Shown here: piece by piece, positions 26,783-35,802 of the stretch | Numbering within the stretch: the stretch's first letter is position 1 | Layout: every line of letters begins with the position of its first letter | Assembly (NCBI GenBank): GCA_016721925.1 | Contig: JADKHE010000003.1 | Coordinates: forward strand, 1 to 64,000 | Origin: Candidatus Skiveiella danica | GTDB lineage: Bacteria > Pseudomonadota > Gammaproteobacteria > Burkholderiales > Burkholderiaceae_C | Direction of reading: 5' to 3' | DNA length: 64,000 nt | The notes under the pieces: generated by a model | The model's input: only the letters and a program-made list of their open reading frames with translations | Database searches by the model: none | Told to the model about the DNA's origin: nothing | Program-made: the position numbers and the translations under genes

Positions 26783-27706
26783 TCAATGCGTGGCGCCGAT
26801 GGCGAACGGTGAATTTCCCGCAGCGATCGGCCGTTCAGGAGGCAGGTCGGCAATGGCCTTCATGTCGCGTTCATGCCGCCATTCCGCGACCGACTTGATC
26901 AGCAATGTGACGAGCGCCAGCAGGGCCAGCAACGAGGCCACGGCAAAGGCGGCGACCGACTGGTACTCGTTGTAGAGAATTTCCACGTGCAGCGGCAAGG
27001 TGTTCGTCTGGCCCCGGATATGGCCGGACACCACCGAAACCGCACCGAACTCGCCCATGGCCCGTGCGTTGCACAGGATCACGCCGTAGATCAGGCCCCA
27101 TTTGATGTTGGGCAGCGTCACGTACCAGAAGGTCTGCCAGCCAGTGGCCCCGAGCACGATGGCCGCCTGCTCCTCCTCGTTGCCCTGTGCCTGCATCAGG
27201 GGAATCAGTTCGCGCGCGATGAACGGGAAGGTCACGAAGATCGTGGCCAGCACGATGCCGGGCACGGCAAACACGATCTTGATGTCATGGGACATCAGCC
27301 AGGGCCCGAACCAGCCTTGGGCACCGAACATGAGCACGTAGATCAGGCCGGCCACCACCGGCGACACGGAGAACGGCAGGTCCACCAGCGTGGTCAGGAA
27401 GGCCTTGCCCTTGAATTCGTACTTGGCGATCGCCCAGGCGGCAGCGATGCCGAACACCAGGTTCATTGGCACCGCGATGGCCGCGGTAATCAGCGTCAGG
27501 CGGATGGCCGACCAGGCGTCCGGCTCCCTCAGCGCTTCCCAATAGGCCGACCAGCCCTTGCGCAGCGCCTCCGTGAACACGGCCGCCAGTGGCAGCACGA
27601 GGAACAGGAAGATGAAGGCCAGGGCCAGGCCGATCAGCGAATATTTGACCCACACAGGCTCGGTCGTCCCGGCCTGGGCCCGCCGGATGATGCGAGGGCG
27701 GCTCAT
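26783..27706 (-). CDS. cysW: Sulfate ABC transporter permease CysW
   Basis: The 307-residue inner-membrane permease has about six hydrophobic segments and the EAA-type loop seen here as EEEQAAIVLGATGWQTFWYVTLPNIKWGLIYG (near 195-225), which docks on CysA. GEFGAVSVVSGHIRGQTNTLPL near 240 is distinctive of CysW. The ATG at 27706 overlaps the cysT stop (ATGA), so the two subunits are translationally coupled. Confidence 0.94.
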   Translation of the reverse strand: MSRPRIIRRAQAGTTEPVWVKYSLIGLALAFIFLFLVLPLAAVFTEALRKGWSAYWEALREPDAWSAIRLTLITAAIAVPMNLVFGIAAAWAIAKYEFKGKAFLTTLVDLPFSVSPVVAGLIYVLMFGAQGWFGPWLMSHDIKIVFAVPGIVLATIFVTFPFIARELIPLMQAQGNEEEQAAIVLGATGWQTFWYVTLPNIKWGLIYGVILCNARAMGEFGAVSVVSGHIRGQTNTLPLHVEILYNEYQSVAAFAVASLLALLALVTLLIKSVAEWRHERDMKAIADLPPERPIAAGNSPFAIGATH

Positions 27707-28587
27707 GACGACGCTCCCGAGCGGCGACGCTGCCAGGCCTGCAGGGCGTTGATGACCAACAGCAGGATGAAGGAGATGCACAGCATGACCACGGCCACGG
27801 CGGTGGCACCGGCATAGTCGTACTGCTCCAGCTTGCCAATGATGATGAGCGGGGTGATTTCTGAAATCATGGGCATGTTGCCGGCGATGAAGATGACCGA
27901 GCCGTACTCGCCGATGGCGCGCGCGAAGGCCATTGCGAAACCGGTCAGCAGCGCGGGGGCAATCGTCGGGAAGATCACCTTGGTGAACGTTTGCCAGCGC
28001 GTCGCCCCCAGGCAAGTGGCGGCCTCTTCCAGTTCTTTCTCGGCGTCTTCCAACACCGGCTGTACCGTGCGCACCACGAAGGGCAGACCGATGAAGATCA
28101 GCGCGATGACCACACCGGCCGGTTTGAAGGCCAGCTGGATGCCCAGCGGCTCCAGGTACTGCCCGATCCAGCCGTTTCCTGCGAGCAAGGCGGTCAGCGA
28201 GATGCCCGCCACCGCCGTGGGCAGCGCGAACGGCAGATCCACCAAGGCGTCAATGATCTTCTTTCCTGGGAAGGTGTAGCGCACCAGCACCCACGCCACC
28301 AGCAGCCCGAAGAACACGTTGACCAGCGCCGCGAGAAAGGAAGCACCGAAGGTCAGCCGGTACGACGCCAGCACTCGGGGACTGCTGATGGCCGCCCAGA
28401 ACTGGTCCCAGCTGAGCGTGAAGGTCTTGAACAGCAGCGCCGACAAAGGGATCAAGACGATCAGGCTCAGATACAGAAGCGTGTAGCCCAGCGTCAGATT
28501 AAAGCCGGGCAGCACGCGGCGCGCAGGTCGCTTTCGCAGGGTAACGCCGCTGGCGCCCAGCGGCGAGGACAAGGTTGCCGTAGTCAT
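27703..28587 (-). CDS. cysT: Sulfate ABC transporter permease CysT
   Basis: The 294-residue permease pairs with CysW. It has six membrane segments and the EAA loop EKELEEAATCLGATRWQTFTKVIFPTIAPALLTG (about 178-212), followed by AIGEYGSVIFIAGNMP. The start immediately follows the stop of the binding-protein gene, showing one operon. Confidence 0.94.
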   Translation of the reverse strand: MTTATLSSPLGASGVTLRKRPARRVLPGFNLTLGYTLLYLSLIVLIPLSALLFKTFTLSWDQFWAAISSPRVLASYRLTFGASFLAALVNVFFGLLVAWVLVRYTFPGKKIIDALVDLPFALPTAVAGISLTALLAGNGWIGQYLEPLGIQLAFKPAGVVIALIFIGLPFVVRTVQPVLEDAEKELEEAATCLGATRWQTFTKVIFPTIAPALLTGFAMAFARAIGEYGSVIFIAGNMPMISEITPLIIIGKLEQYDYAGATAVAVVMLCISFILLLVINALQAWQRRRSGASS

Positions 28588-29580
28588 TTATTTGACGGTA
28601 TAGAGCTTGTCGAACTGGCCACCGTCGTTGAAGTGGACCTTTTGTGCTTCGTCCAGCGAACCGAAGAACTCGGACACCGGCACCAGCGTCAGCGGCTTGA
28701 AGGTGGTGGCGTATTTCTTCAGGATGGCCGCGGAGCGGGGACGCAGCGCGTGTTTGGCGGCGATTTCCTGCGCCTCATCGGAGTACAGGTAGTCCAGGTA
28801 GGCCTTGGCCAGTTCGCCCGTGCCCTTCTTGGCCACCGTGCGCTCGACCACGGCCACCGGGTTCTCGGCAATGATGCTGACCGAGGGGTGAATGGCATCG
28901 ACCTTGCCGGTGCCGAATTCGCGGTCCACTGAGATCACCTCGGACTCGAACGTCACCAGCACGTCGCCGATGTTGCGTTGCAGGAAGATGGTGGTCGCAT
29001 CGCGCCCGCCCTTGGCCAGCACCGGCACGTTCTTGTACAGCTTGCCAACGAACTCTGCGGCCTGCGCGTCGGTGCCGCCCTTCTTGCGCACGTAGGCCCA
29101 GGCGGCCAGGTAGGCCATGCGCCCGTTGCCCCCGGTCTTGGGGTTGACGACGATCACCTGGATGCCGGGCTTGACCAGGTCGTCCCAGTCCTTGATGCCC
29201 TTGGGGTTGCCGTTGCGGGTCAGGAACAGCATCGTGGACGTGGTGGGCGCAGCGTTGTTCGGAAAGCGCTTGGCCCAGTCCTTGGCCACGATGCCGGTGC
29301 TGGCCAGGAAGTTCACGTCGGTCGTGGTGTTCATGGTGACCACGTCGGCATCCAGGCCGTCGTTGACGGCGCGGGCCTGCGCGCTGGAGCCGCCATGCGA
29401 CTGGTCGATCTTCACGTCCTTGCCGGTCGTCTTCTTGTAGTTGGCGATGAAGGCCGCGTTGTAGTCCTTGTAGAACTCCCGCGCCACGTCGTAGGACGCA
29501 TTGAGCAGGGTTTGGGCCGGCGCCCAGGCACTGGCCGACAAAGCAAGGGTGGCAACGGAGAGGCGGATCAGTTTCTTCAT
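28588..29580 (-). CDS. Sulfate ABC transporter substrate-binding protein (first copy)
   Basis: The 330-residue periplasmic protein carries a signal peptide (1-22, APAQ cleavage region) and Sbp/CysP-type motifs: DQSHGGSSAQARAV with the SGG-type anion loop near 60-68, GLDADVV near 75, and NPKTGGNGR near 140. In this copy the segment after DADVV reads TMNTTTD, unlike the second copy (TLALAGD). It is the binding protein of the cysTWA operon. Its start overlaps the stop of the upstream hydrolase gene, so both are in one transcript. Confidence 0.92.
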   Translation of the reverse strand: MKKLIRLSVATLALSASAWAPAQTLLNASYDVAREFYKDYNAAFIANYKKTTGKDVKIDQSHGGSSAQARAVNDGLDADVVTMNTTTDVNFLASTGIVAKDWAKRFPNNAAPTTSTMLFLTRNGNPKGIKDWDDLVKPGIQVIVVNPKTGGNGRMAYLAAWAYVRKKGGTDAQAAEFVGKLYKNVPVLAKGGRDATTIFLQRNIGDVLVTFESEVISVDREFGTGKVDAIHPSVSIIAENPVAVVERTVAKKGTGELAKAYLDYLYSDEAQEIAAKHALRPRSAAILKKYATTFKPLTLVPVSEFFGSLDEAQKVHFNDGGQFDKLYTVK

Positions 29581-30173
29581 GCGGTTTCCAGAGAGTCAGT
29601 GGGATTTGAAAGGGAACGGGTGGCGGGTTTCAGGGCCAGACCGCCCTCCCCGACCAGGGATTGAAGCAAGGCCAGCCCCAGCGGCCATTCGCCGTGGCCG
29701 GATTCGACATTGAGGTGCCCGCCGTCCTGAACGCGCACAAACTCGCTGCCCCAGGCGCGGGCGTAGGCACCGGCCTGGCGGACGGGACAGAACGGGTCGT
29801 TGCTGCTGGCCACCAGCACGCTTCGGTAGGGCAACTTCTGAAAGGGCACCGGGGCAAAGTCCGCCAGCACACCGCGGCGCTCCGGATCGGCGGGGGCCAC
29901 CAGCAGGGCACCCTGGATGCGCGCCACCACCTCGGGGGGCAAATGGGTGGTCGAAATGCATCCCAGGCTGTGCGCGGCGATCACGACCGGGCCGCTCTGG
30001 CTCAGAATCGTGCGTCCGATGGATTCGATCCAGGCCGCGCGGGAGGGCGTGATCCAGTCGTCCTGGGTCACGCGTTCGGCATCGCACAGCTTTTCAGCCC
30101 ACAGGCTTTGCCAGTGCCCGGGACCGGAGTCGCGCCAGCCGGGAACGATGATGATGCGGGGTCTGTTGGACAT
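29577..30173 (-). CDS. RBBP9/YdeN-family serine hydrolase
   Basis: The 198-residue protein is a small alpha/beta hydrolase. The N-terminal IIIVPGWRDSGPGHWQSLW is the family marker; the triad is Ser69 in AAHSLG, Asp127 in SNDPFCP and His153 in GGHLNVESGHG. RBBP9-like hydrolases act on short esters or amino-acid derivatives; physiological substrates are not known. It is the first gene of the sulfate operon, overlapping the binding-protein start by four bases. Release of a sulfur-containing or carboxyl compound is only a guess. Confidence 0.85.
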   Translation of the reverse strand: MSNRPRIIIVPGWRDSGPGHWQSLWAEKLCDAERVTQDDWITPSRAAWIESIGRTILSQSGPVVIAAHSLGCISTTHLPPEVVARIQGALLVAPADPERRGVLADFAPVPFQKLPYRSVLVASSNDPFCPVRQAGAYARAWGSEFVRVQDGGHLNVESGHGEWPLGLALLQSLVGEGGLALKPATRSLSNPTDSLETA

Positions 30174-30295
30174 GGGGTGTTCGTCGAAGATCGGCGAAAG
30201 ACCCGCATTCTCAGGAGCAACTGTTAAAACGCAAACGAATATCTTTTTGTTAGTTAAGACATCAAATGGAATATGGACTCTGAGAACATTTCGTC
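30174..30295. promoter_or_regulatory. AT-rich divergent control region of the sulfate operon
   Basis: The 122 bases between the hydrolase-sbp-cys operon and the thioredoxin-like gene are much more AT-rich than their surroundings (TTAACTAACAAAAAGATATTC on the minus strand is typical in style for CysB-regulated promoters). No exact CysB operator can be claimed by eye. Confidence 0.4.
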
Positions 30296-30667
30296 ATGAA
30301 CCACGCCCCTCAGGGAGACCTTGCTCCCGTCACCGTTGTCTGCCTCTGCGCCGAGTGGTGTGGTGTGTGTCGCGATTATGTTCAAGCTTTTCGACAGGTG
30401 CAGGAGCGAATTCCCCACGCCCGGATGATCTGGATCGACGTGGAAGATGAAGCCGACCTTCTGCATCCGCTGGAAGTGGAAAATTTCCCGACGGTGCTGA
30501 TCGCGGTCGATGGCCGGCCGCGATTTTTCGGGCCCTTGCGTCCACAGTTGGAGACTCTGGAGCGCCTGATCCGCGCTCAGATGACCGCCGCGGACCCGTC
30601 ACCCCTGTCGGATCGCTCGGTCAGCGAACTGGCGGACCGGATTCTGGCCGCAAAGGCGAGGACCTGA
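30296..30667 (+). CDS. Thioredoxin-family protein
   Basis: The 123-residue protein has a WCGVC active site at residues 21-25, directly after the first beta strand (VTVVCLCAEWCGVC), and a cis-proline segment VENFPTVLI near 68. There is no signal peptide, so it should act in the cytoplasm. Its start is divergent from the sulfate operon. A role in reducing a sulfur-assimilation enzyme (as thioredoxin does for PAPS reductase) is possible but not shown. Confidence 0.85.
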   Translation: MNHAPQGDLAPVTVVCLCAEWCGVCRDYVQAFRQVQERIPHARMIWIDVEDEADLLHPLEVENFPTVLIAVDGRPRFFGPLRPQLETLERLIRAQMTAADPSPLSDRSVSELADRILAAKART

Positions 30668-30701
30668 ACCGGCTGCCTTCCGGCAGAAAGGTCCTGAAAA
30701 T

Positions 30702-30731
30702 ATAGCGCGCCATGACCGGATGGCGCTGGGA
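30702..30731 (+). repeat. Dispersed 30-bp element, copy 3
   Basis: ATAGC, five bases, ATGACC, five bases, GCGCTGGGA between the convergent thioredoxin and ferredoxin reductase genes. The following bases (AATTGGCCAATTT) agree with the GGCC and T-rich tail of other copies. Confidence 0.75.
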
Positions 30732-30760
30732 ATTGGCCAATTTCCCTGTGAAAGCAGGGC

Positions 30761-31531
30761 TCAGTTGGAGACGAAGGCCCGTTCGATCACGAAATCGCCC
30801 GGCACGCTGGTGCTGCCTTCTTCGAATCCTCGGTGCTCGCACAAGGACTTGAGGTCACGCAACATCTCGGGGCTGCCGCAGATCATCACCCGGTCGTCCA
30901 GCGGATTCAGATCTGTCAGGCCCAGATCCTTCGCGAGCGTTCCACTGTTGATCAGATCGGGGATGCGGCCTTGGTGCACGAACGGTTCGCGGGTCACTGT
31001 CGGGTAGTACAACAACTGCTTCTGCACCATCTCGCCCAGGAACTCGTGCTGCGGCAGTTCCTTGGTGATGTAGTCGTGGTAGGCCAGCTCGTTCACCTGG
31101 CGCACGCCGTGGACCAGCACGACTTTCTCGTAGCGCTCGTAGGTTTCCGGGTCGCGGATGATGCTCATGAACGGCGCCAGACCGGTGCCGGTGCCGAACA
31201 GGTAAAGGTGGCGTGCCGGCAGCAGGTAGTCCAGCAGCAGCGTACCGGTGGGCTTCTTGCCGACGATGATGGTGTCGCCCGGCTGGATGTGCTGCAGCCG
31301 CGAGGTCAGGGGCCCATCCTGCACTTTGATGCTGAGGAATTCCAGGGTTTCTTCGTAGTTGGCGCTGGCGATGCTGTACGCACGCAGCAACGGCTTGCCG
31401 TTGACGCGCAGCCCGATCATCGTGAAATGTCCGTTGGAAAAACGCAGCGCCGGGTCGCGCGTGGTGGTGAAGCTGAACAGGCGGTCGGTCCAGTGGTGGA
31501 CCGTCAGGACACGTTCTTCGTGAAAGCTCAT
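30761..31531 (-). CDS. fpr: Ferredoxin-NADP(+) reductase
   Basis: The 256-residue flavoprotein shows the FAD motif RAYSIASANYEE at about residues 50-61, the NADPH-binding LFGTGTGLAPFMSIIRD near 110-126 and VHGVRQVNELAYHD near 140. It matches bacterial subclass I/II Fpr enzymes of oxidative stress defence and electron supply, which move electrons between NADPH and ferredoxin or flavodoxin. It lies downstream of the second sulfate-binding gene on the same strand with a 166-base gap. Confidence 0.92.
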   Translation of the reverse strand: MSFHEERVLTVHHWTDRLFSFTTTRDPALRFSNGHFTMIGLRVNGKPLLRAYSIASANYEETLEFLSIKVQDGPLTSRLQHIQPGDTIIVGKKPTGTLLLDYLLPARHLYLFGTGTGLAPFMSIIRDPETYERYEKVVLVHGVRQVNELAYHDYITKELPQHEFLGEMVQKQLLYYPTVTREPFVHQGRIPDLINSGTLAKDLGLTDLNPLDDRVMICGSPEMLRDLKSLCEHRGFEEGSTSVPGDFVIERAFVSN

Positions 31532-31697
31532 GGCGGATAGGGCTGTCGCGCCACAGTCATGCCAGAGGGCGGCACAGGGACGGACGATCGGGTGGAAAAC
31601 GGCGATTTTAAGGGCTCACCATCGCACAGAACTGACATGGATCAATCGGCCAAGGCCGGGGAGCGCCGCACCCAGACTGGCGCCACACGCCTCACGC

Positions 31698-32732
31698 TCA
31701 ACGGCGCAGGTAAATCTGGTCAAACGACCCCCCATCGGCAAAGTGCTCCTTGTCCGCCTTGGCCCAGCCGCCGAAGGCTTGGTCGATGGTGAACAGGTTG
31801 ATCTTGGGCAGCTTGGCGCTGTACTTGGCTTGCGCCTTCGGTGAAATCGGGCGGTAGAAATTCTTGCCGGCGATGTCCTGGCCTTCGTCGGTGTAGAGAT
31901 ATTCCAGATACGCCAGGGCCACGGCACGGGTGCCCTTGCGGTCGACATTCTTGTCCACCACGGTCACCGGCGGCTCGGCCAGGATGCTCAGCGACGGATA
32001 GACCACGTCCACCTTGCTGCCGAATTCCTTCTCCAGCAGATGCGCCTCGTTTTCCCACGAGATGAACACGTCACCCTGGTTGCGCTGGGCAAACGTCACG
32101 GAGGAGCCGCGCGCACCGCTGTCGAGCACCGGAACGTTCTTGTACAGGGCCTGGACGAATTCCTTGGCTTTGGCTTCACTGCCGAATTTGCGCTTGGCGA
32201 ACTCCCAGGCGGCGAGGTAGTTCCAGCGCGCGCCGCCCGAGGTCTTGGGGTTGGGGGTGATCACGCTGACGCCGGGTTTGACCAGGTCGTCCCAGTCCTT
32301 GATGGCCTTGGGGTTGCCCTGGCGCACCACCAGCACGATGGTCGACGTGTAGGGCGCCGAGTTGTGCGGCAGGCGCTTTTGCCAGTCCGCTGGAATCCAC
32401 TGGCCGTTCTTCGCCAGCGCATCCACGTCACCGGCCAGCGCCAGGGTCACCACGTCGGCGTCCAGCCCGTCAATGACCGAGCGCGCCTGCTTGCCCGAAC
32501 CGCCATGCGACTGCTTGATGGTCACATCCTGCCCGGTCTTGGCCTTCCAGTATTTCTGGAAGGCAGCGTTGAATTCCACATACAACTCGCGGGTCGGGTC
32601 GTACGATACGTTGAGCAGCGTGACCGGCGCCGGCGCGGCTGCCGTCTGCGCGAAACCGATGGAGGTCAGCAATCCCGACCCTGCAAGGGCGGCGGCGACC
32701 GAAAGATTGATAAAGTGGCGACGTGGGTTCAT
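31698..32732 (-). CDS. Sulfate ABC transporter substrate-binding protein (second copy)
   Basis: The 344-residue protein starts with a signal peptide containing a RRHFINLS-like N-terminus and a hydrophobic core (cleaved after about residue 30). Family motifs are QSHGGSGKQARSVIDGLDADVVTLALAGDVDAL and NPKTSGGARWNYLAAWE. This is the classical Sbp form. It shares about half its sequence with the copy at 28.6-29.6 kb by eye. It has no permease genes of its own and probably shares the CysTWA transporter. It is divergent from yggX. Confidence 0.92.
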   Translation of the reverse strand: MNPRRHFINLSVAAALAGSGLLTSIGFAQTAAAPAPVTLLNVSYDPTRELYVEFNAAFQKYWKAKTGQDVTIKQSHGGSGKQARSVIDGLDADVVTLALAGDVDALAKNGQWIPADWQKRLPHNSAPYTSTIVLVVRQGNPKAIKDWDDLVKPGVSVITPNPKTSGGARWNYLAAWEFAKRKFGSEAKAKEFVQALYKNVPVLDSGARGSSVTFAQRNQGDVFISWENEAHLLEKEFGSKVDVVYPSLSILAEPPVTVVDKNVDRKGTRAVALAYLEYLYTDEGQDIAGKNFYRPISPKAQAKYSAKLPKINLFTIDQAFGGWAKADKEHFADGGSFDQIYLRR

Positions 32733-32855
32733 GACTGGCTTCCTGAGAGTGATTTGCGATGAAATGGATTCTGGAAGCCATTCTTTAAAACTGGAACTAC
32801 TGATTTTTCAGTTTCTTATATCCAATTCATCTAACAACTTCTTCAAAAGGCCCCT
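32733..32855. promoter_or_regulatory. AT-rich divergent control region (sbp and yggX)
   Basis: This 123-base gap is strongly AT-rich, including a TTTTTCAGTTTCTTATATCC stretch. By analogy to CysB-dependent promoters it may hold CysB sites for the leftward sbp gene, but no operator can be defined by eye. Confidence 0.35.
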
Positions 32856-33128
32856 ATGGCACGCATGGTCAACTGCATCAAGCTCGGCACCGAAGCCGAA
32901 GGACTCGACTTTCCGCCCTACCCCGGCGAGCTCGGCAAGCGCATCTGGGAAAGCGTCAGCAAACAGGCCTGGGCCGACTGGCTCAAGCACCAGACCATGC
33001 TGGTCAATGAAAACCGCCTGAACCTGGCCGACGCCCGCGCCCGCCAGTACCTGGCCCGCCAGATGGAAAACCACTTCTTCGGCTCCGGCGCCGACGCCGC
33101 GCAGGGCTACGTGCCGCCGACGGCCTGA
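32856..33128 (+). CDS. yggX: Oxidative damage protection protein / probable Fe(2+)-trafficking protein YggX
   Basis: The 90-residue protein is the canonical YggX: MARMVNCIKLG at the start with the conserved cysteine (Cys7), LDFPPYPGELGKRI, the KQAWADWLKHQTMLVNENRLN helix region and a C-terminal YVPP. It helps protect Fe-S enzymes from oxidation and traffics iron. It is 36 bases upstream of mnmC. Confidence 0.95.
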   Translation: MARMVNCIKLGTEAEGLDFPPYPGELGKRIWESVSKQAWADWLKHQTMLVNENRLNLADARARQYLARQMENHFFGSGADAAQGYVPPTA

Positions 33129-33163
33129 CATCACGATTTCGGGTGCTGCAGCGCCCGGCCTGA

Positions 33164-35098
33164 ATGACCGCATTCGCCAGTCCGGTGCAATGGCTGCCCG
33201 ACGGCATCCCCCACAACCCCCGCTTCAACGACCGCTATCGCGGCGACGGCGACGACGGGCTGGGCGGCATCCTGCAGGCGCGCCATGTATTCCTCGGCGG
33301 CTGCGACCTGCCCGGCGCCTGGCGTGACGCGCCCCGCTGGACCCTTCTGGAAACCGGCTTCGGCCTGGGCCTGAACTTCCTGGCCACCTGGCAGGCCTGG
33401 CGAGCCGATCCCCTGGCGCCGCAGTTGCTGCACTACGTGGCCATCGAAGCCTGGCCGCCGACGGCCGACGACCTGCAACGCGGCGCGGCCCCCTACCCCG
33501 AACTCGCGCCCCTGGCGCACGAACTGGCAGCGCGCTGGACCGGCCTGCTGCCCGGCTTTCACCGCCTGGCCTTCGAAGGCGGCCGGGTGCAGCTGACGCT
33601 GTGCATCGGCGAGGTGCGCGCCATGCTGCGCGAGCTGCGTTTCGAGGCCGATTCGGTCTATCTGGACGGCTTCACCCCGGCCCTGAACCCTGACATGTGG
33701 GACCCCCACACGCTGAAAGCTGTCAGCCACCTGTGCCGGCGCGGCACCCGCGTCGCCACCTGGACCATCGCGCGCAGCGTACGCGATGGCCTGGCGCAAC
33801 ACGGCTTCATCGTTGAAAAAGCCGCGGGCCTGCCGCCCAAGCGCGACTGCCTGCGCGCCACGTGGGACCCGCCCTGGACCCCGCGCCGCCCCGAGCCCGC
33901 CCCGGTGGCGCCCTGGGCAGGAGGCGACCGGCGCGCCCTCGTCATCGGCGCCGGCCTGGCAGGCGCCTCGGCGGCGTGCAGTCTGGCGCAGCGCGGCTGG
34001 CAGGTCACCGTGCTGGACCGCGCCGGTGCGCCGGCCGCGGGGGCCTCTGGCCTGCCGGCCGGCGTGGTGGCGCCCCATGTCTCGCCCGACGACCGCCTGC
34101 TCTCGCAGCTCAGCCGCAGCGGCGTGATGGCCACGCTGGCCCGCGCCGCCAACTTGTTGCCCGAGGGCGTGGGCTGGGCCGCCAGCGGTGTGCTGGAGCG
34201 GCGCCTGAAAGACAGCCGCGAACTGCCCTCCGACTGGGCGGACCCCGCTTCACCAGGTCACGCCTGGAGCCGTGCTGCCGATGTGGTGCAACGCAACGCC
34301 GCCGCCCTGAGCGACGACAGCCCTGCCCACTGGCACGCCCGCGCCGGCTGGGTGCGCGCCCCCGCGCTGGTGGCTGCCATGCTGGCGGCGCCCGGCATCA
34401 CCTGGCAGGGAAACGCCGCGGTGGCCGCGTTGCGGCTGGATCGCCCTCAAGCGGAGGGCGCCGTTGACGATGGCGAAGGATGGACCGCCCTGGCCGCCGA
34501 CGGCACGGTGCTGGCCCGGGCGCCCGTGGTCGTCGTGGCGGCAGGCTTCGACAGCCTCGGCCTGCTGGCCAGCACCGACGCGCCCGCGCTGCCGCTCAAC
34601 CCGCTGCGCGGCCAGCTGCTGTTCGGCCCCATGCCCGATGCGCCGCACCCGCTGCCGCCCTTCCCGGTCAACGGGCTGGGCAATTTCATCACCGGGGTGC
34701 CGGTGGACGGCACGCCGAGTTGGGTGCTGGGCTCCTCCTTCGAGCGTGGCTGCCGAGAGCCGGTGCTGCGCGAGGCCGACACGGCCGAGGTGGCCGGCAA
34801 GCTCGCCGTGCTGCTGCCCGAAAGCGCCCGGGCCCTGGCGCCACAGATTGCCAGCGGCGCCGCCCAAGCCTGGGCCGCCGTGCGCTGCACCGTGCCCGAC
34901 CGCCTGCCGGTGGTGGGCGCGCTGGATGCCACCGCCCTGCCGGGCCTGTTCGTCAGCACCGGCATGGGCGCGCGCGGCATGACCCTGGCCGTGCTGTGCG
35001 GCGAGCTGCTGGCGGCGCAGCTGGAAGGCGAGCCGCTGCCCGTGCCGCTGCGGCAGGCGCGCGCACTGGTGCCTCAACGGCTGCTGCGGCCGTCCTGA
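33164..35098 (+). CDS. mnmC: Bifunctional tRNA mnm5s2U biosynthesis protein MnmC
   Basis: The 644-residue enzyme has two domains. The N-terminal MnmD methyltransferase (1 to about 245) shows LETGFGLGLNFLATWQAW (SAM binding, near 65) and VYLDGFTPALNPDMWD. The C-terminal FAD-dependent oxidase begins with the dinucleotide motif VIGAGLAGASAACSLAQRG near 262 and ends with VSTGMGARGMTLAVLCGE. It completes 5-methylaminomethyl-2-thiouridine at the wobble base of some tRNAs. Length is normal and no frameshift is seen. Confidence 0.94.
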   Translation: MTAFASPVQWLPDGIPHNPRFNDRYRGDGDDGLGGILQARHVFLGGCDLPGAWRDAPRWTLLETGFGLGLNFLATWQAWRADPLAPQLLHYVAIEAWPPTADDLQRGAAPYPELAPLAHELAARWTGLLPGFHRLAFEGGRVQLTLCIGEVRAMLRELRFEADSVYLDGFTPALNPDMWDPHTLKAVSHLCRRGTRVATWTIARSVRDGLAQHGFIVEKAAGLPPKRDCLRATWDPPWTPRRPEPAPVAPWAGGDRRALVIGAGLAGASAACSLAQRGWQVTVLDRAGAPAAGASGLPAGVVAPHVSPDDRLLSQLSRSGVMATLARAANLLPEGVGWAASGVLERRLKDSRELPSDWADPASPGHAWSRAADVVQRNAAALSDDSPAHWHARAGWVRAPALVAAMLAAPGITWQGNAAVAALRLDRPQAEGAVDDGEGWTALAADGTVLARAPVVVVAAGFDSLGLLASTDAPALPLNPLRGQLLFGPMPDAPHPLPPFPVNGLGNFITGVPVDGTPSWVLGSSFERGCREPVLREADTAEVAGKLAVLLPESARALAPQIASGAAQAWAAVRCTVPDRLPVVGALDATALPGLFVSTGMGARGMTLAVLCGELLAAQLEGEPLPVPLRQARALVPQRLLRPS

Positions 35099-35112
35099 GA
35101 ACTCCTGAAACG

Positions 35113-35142
35113 ATAGCTATCAATGACCACTTCACGCTGGGA
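35113..35142 (+). repeat. Dispersed 30-bp element, copy 4
   Basis: ATAGC, five bases, ATGACC, five bases, ACGCTGGGA, 15 bases after the mnmC stop and between convergent genes. The rest of the 136-base gap holds nothing else recognised. Confidence 0.8.
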
Positions 35143-35234
35143 AAGAACGAAAACAGCTCGAAAATGAGCCACGAAAGGCCTTGGCGATCGGTGGTCCGCC
35201 CGGGATGGCGCCGCAAGGCCGTTTGAGCGGGGGC

Positions 35235-35609
35235 TCAGGCCTCGCTGGCGCGCCGGATGCCCGGCTCCAGGGCGAAAAACTGCGGGCTGAGTGAAGCCAT
35301 CGGCGCGCGGAGTTTCTCGATCTCGGACGCCGGCGCATGCACTTCCAGCCGCACGATCTTGGCGATCTGGAGCGCCTGCCCGAGCAACTCGCCGACATTC
35401 TGAAGGTGCGCGAGCACGGCCTCGGCATTGGCGTAGCCCTCACGGCAGTGTGCCGTGGTGCCATTGAATGAAAACGCGTAGTGCATGCAACCCGGCTCCG
35501 TGCGGGTGCGCTCCACGAACTGGGGGCCGAGCGCCTTGAACGCCGCGAGTTGGCCTTCCGGCACTTCGAAATAGGGCACCAGCGTGCAACAGGTATCAGG
35601 CTTGAACAT
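35235..35609 (-). CDS. Antibiotic biosynthesis monooxygenase (ABM)-like small protein
   Basis: The 124-residue product resembles the ABM / YgiN dimeric ferredoxin-like fold: YFEVPEGQLAAFKALGPQFVERTRTEPGCMHYAFSFNG (residues about 13-50) has the E/H pattern of quinol monooxygenases. The ATG at 35609 is chosen because the upstream 50 codons of the longer frame include the dispersed repeat copy at 35722-35751. The reaction (quinone or polyketide oxidation) is not predictable from sequence. Whether it is native or transferred is unclear. Confidence 0.7.
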   Translation of the reverse strand: MFKPDTCCTLVPYFEVPEGQLAAFKALGPQFVERTRTEPGCMHYAFSFNGTTAHCREGYANAEAVLAHLQNVGELLGQALQIAKIVRLEVHAPASEIEKLRAPMASLSPQFFALEPGIRRASEA

Positions 35610-35721
35610 GTTTTTGTCTCCAGCATTTTTGTCCGGGCAAACTCGCCCGAGGGCCATTCTGCGCGCAATGGCCGAATGCTGGAAGCTTATCGCGCGGCCG
35701 GCGTGGGTTACTCCTAAAGGA

Positions 35722-35751
35722 ATAGCGTCAAATGACCGTTTTACGCGGGGA
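35722..35751 (+). repeat. Dispersed 30-bp element, copy 5
   Basis: ATAGC, five bases, ATGACC, five bases, ACGCGGGGA; one change in the last block. The following TGGGGCAATTTTC fits the tail of other copies. It sits upstream of the ABM-like gene. Confidence 0.7.
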
Positions 35752-35802
35752 TGGGGCAATTTTCATCGAAAATCCGGCCGCATGCGCCGACTGGATCCCG
35801 CC

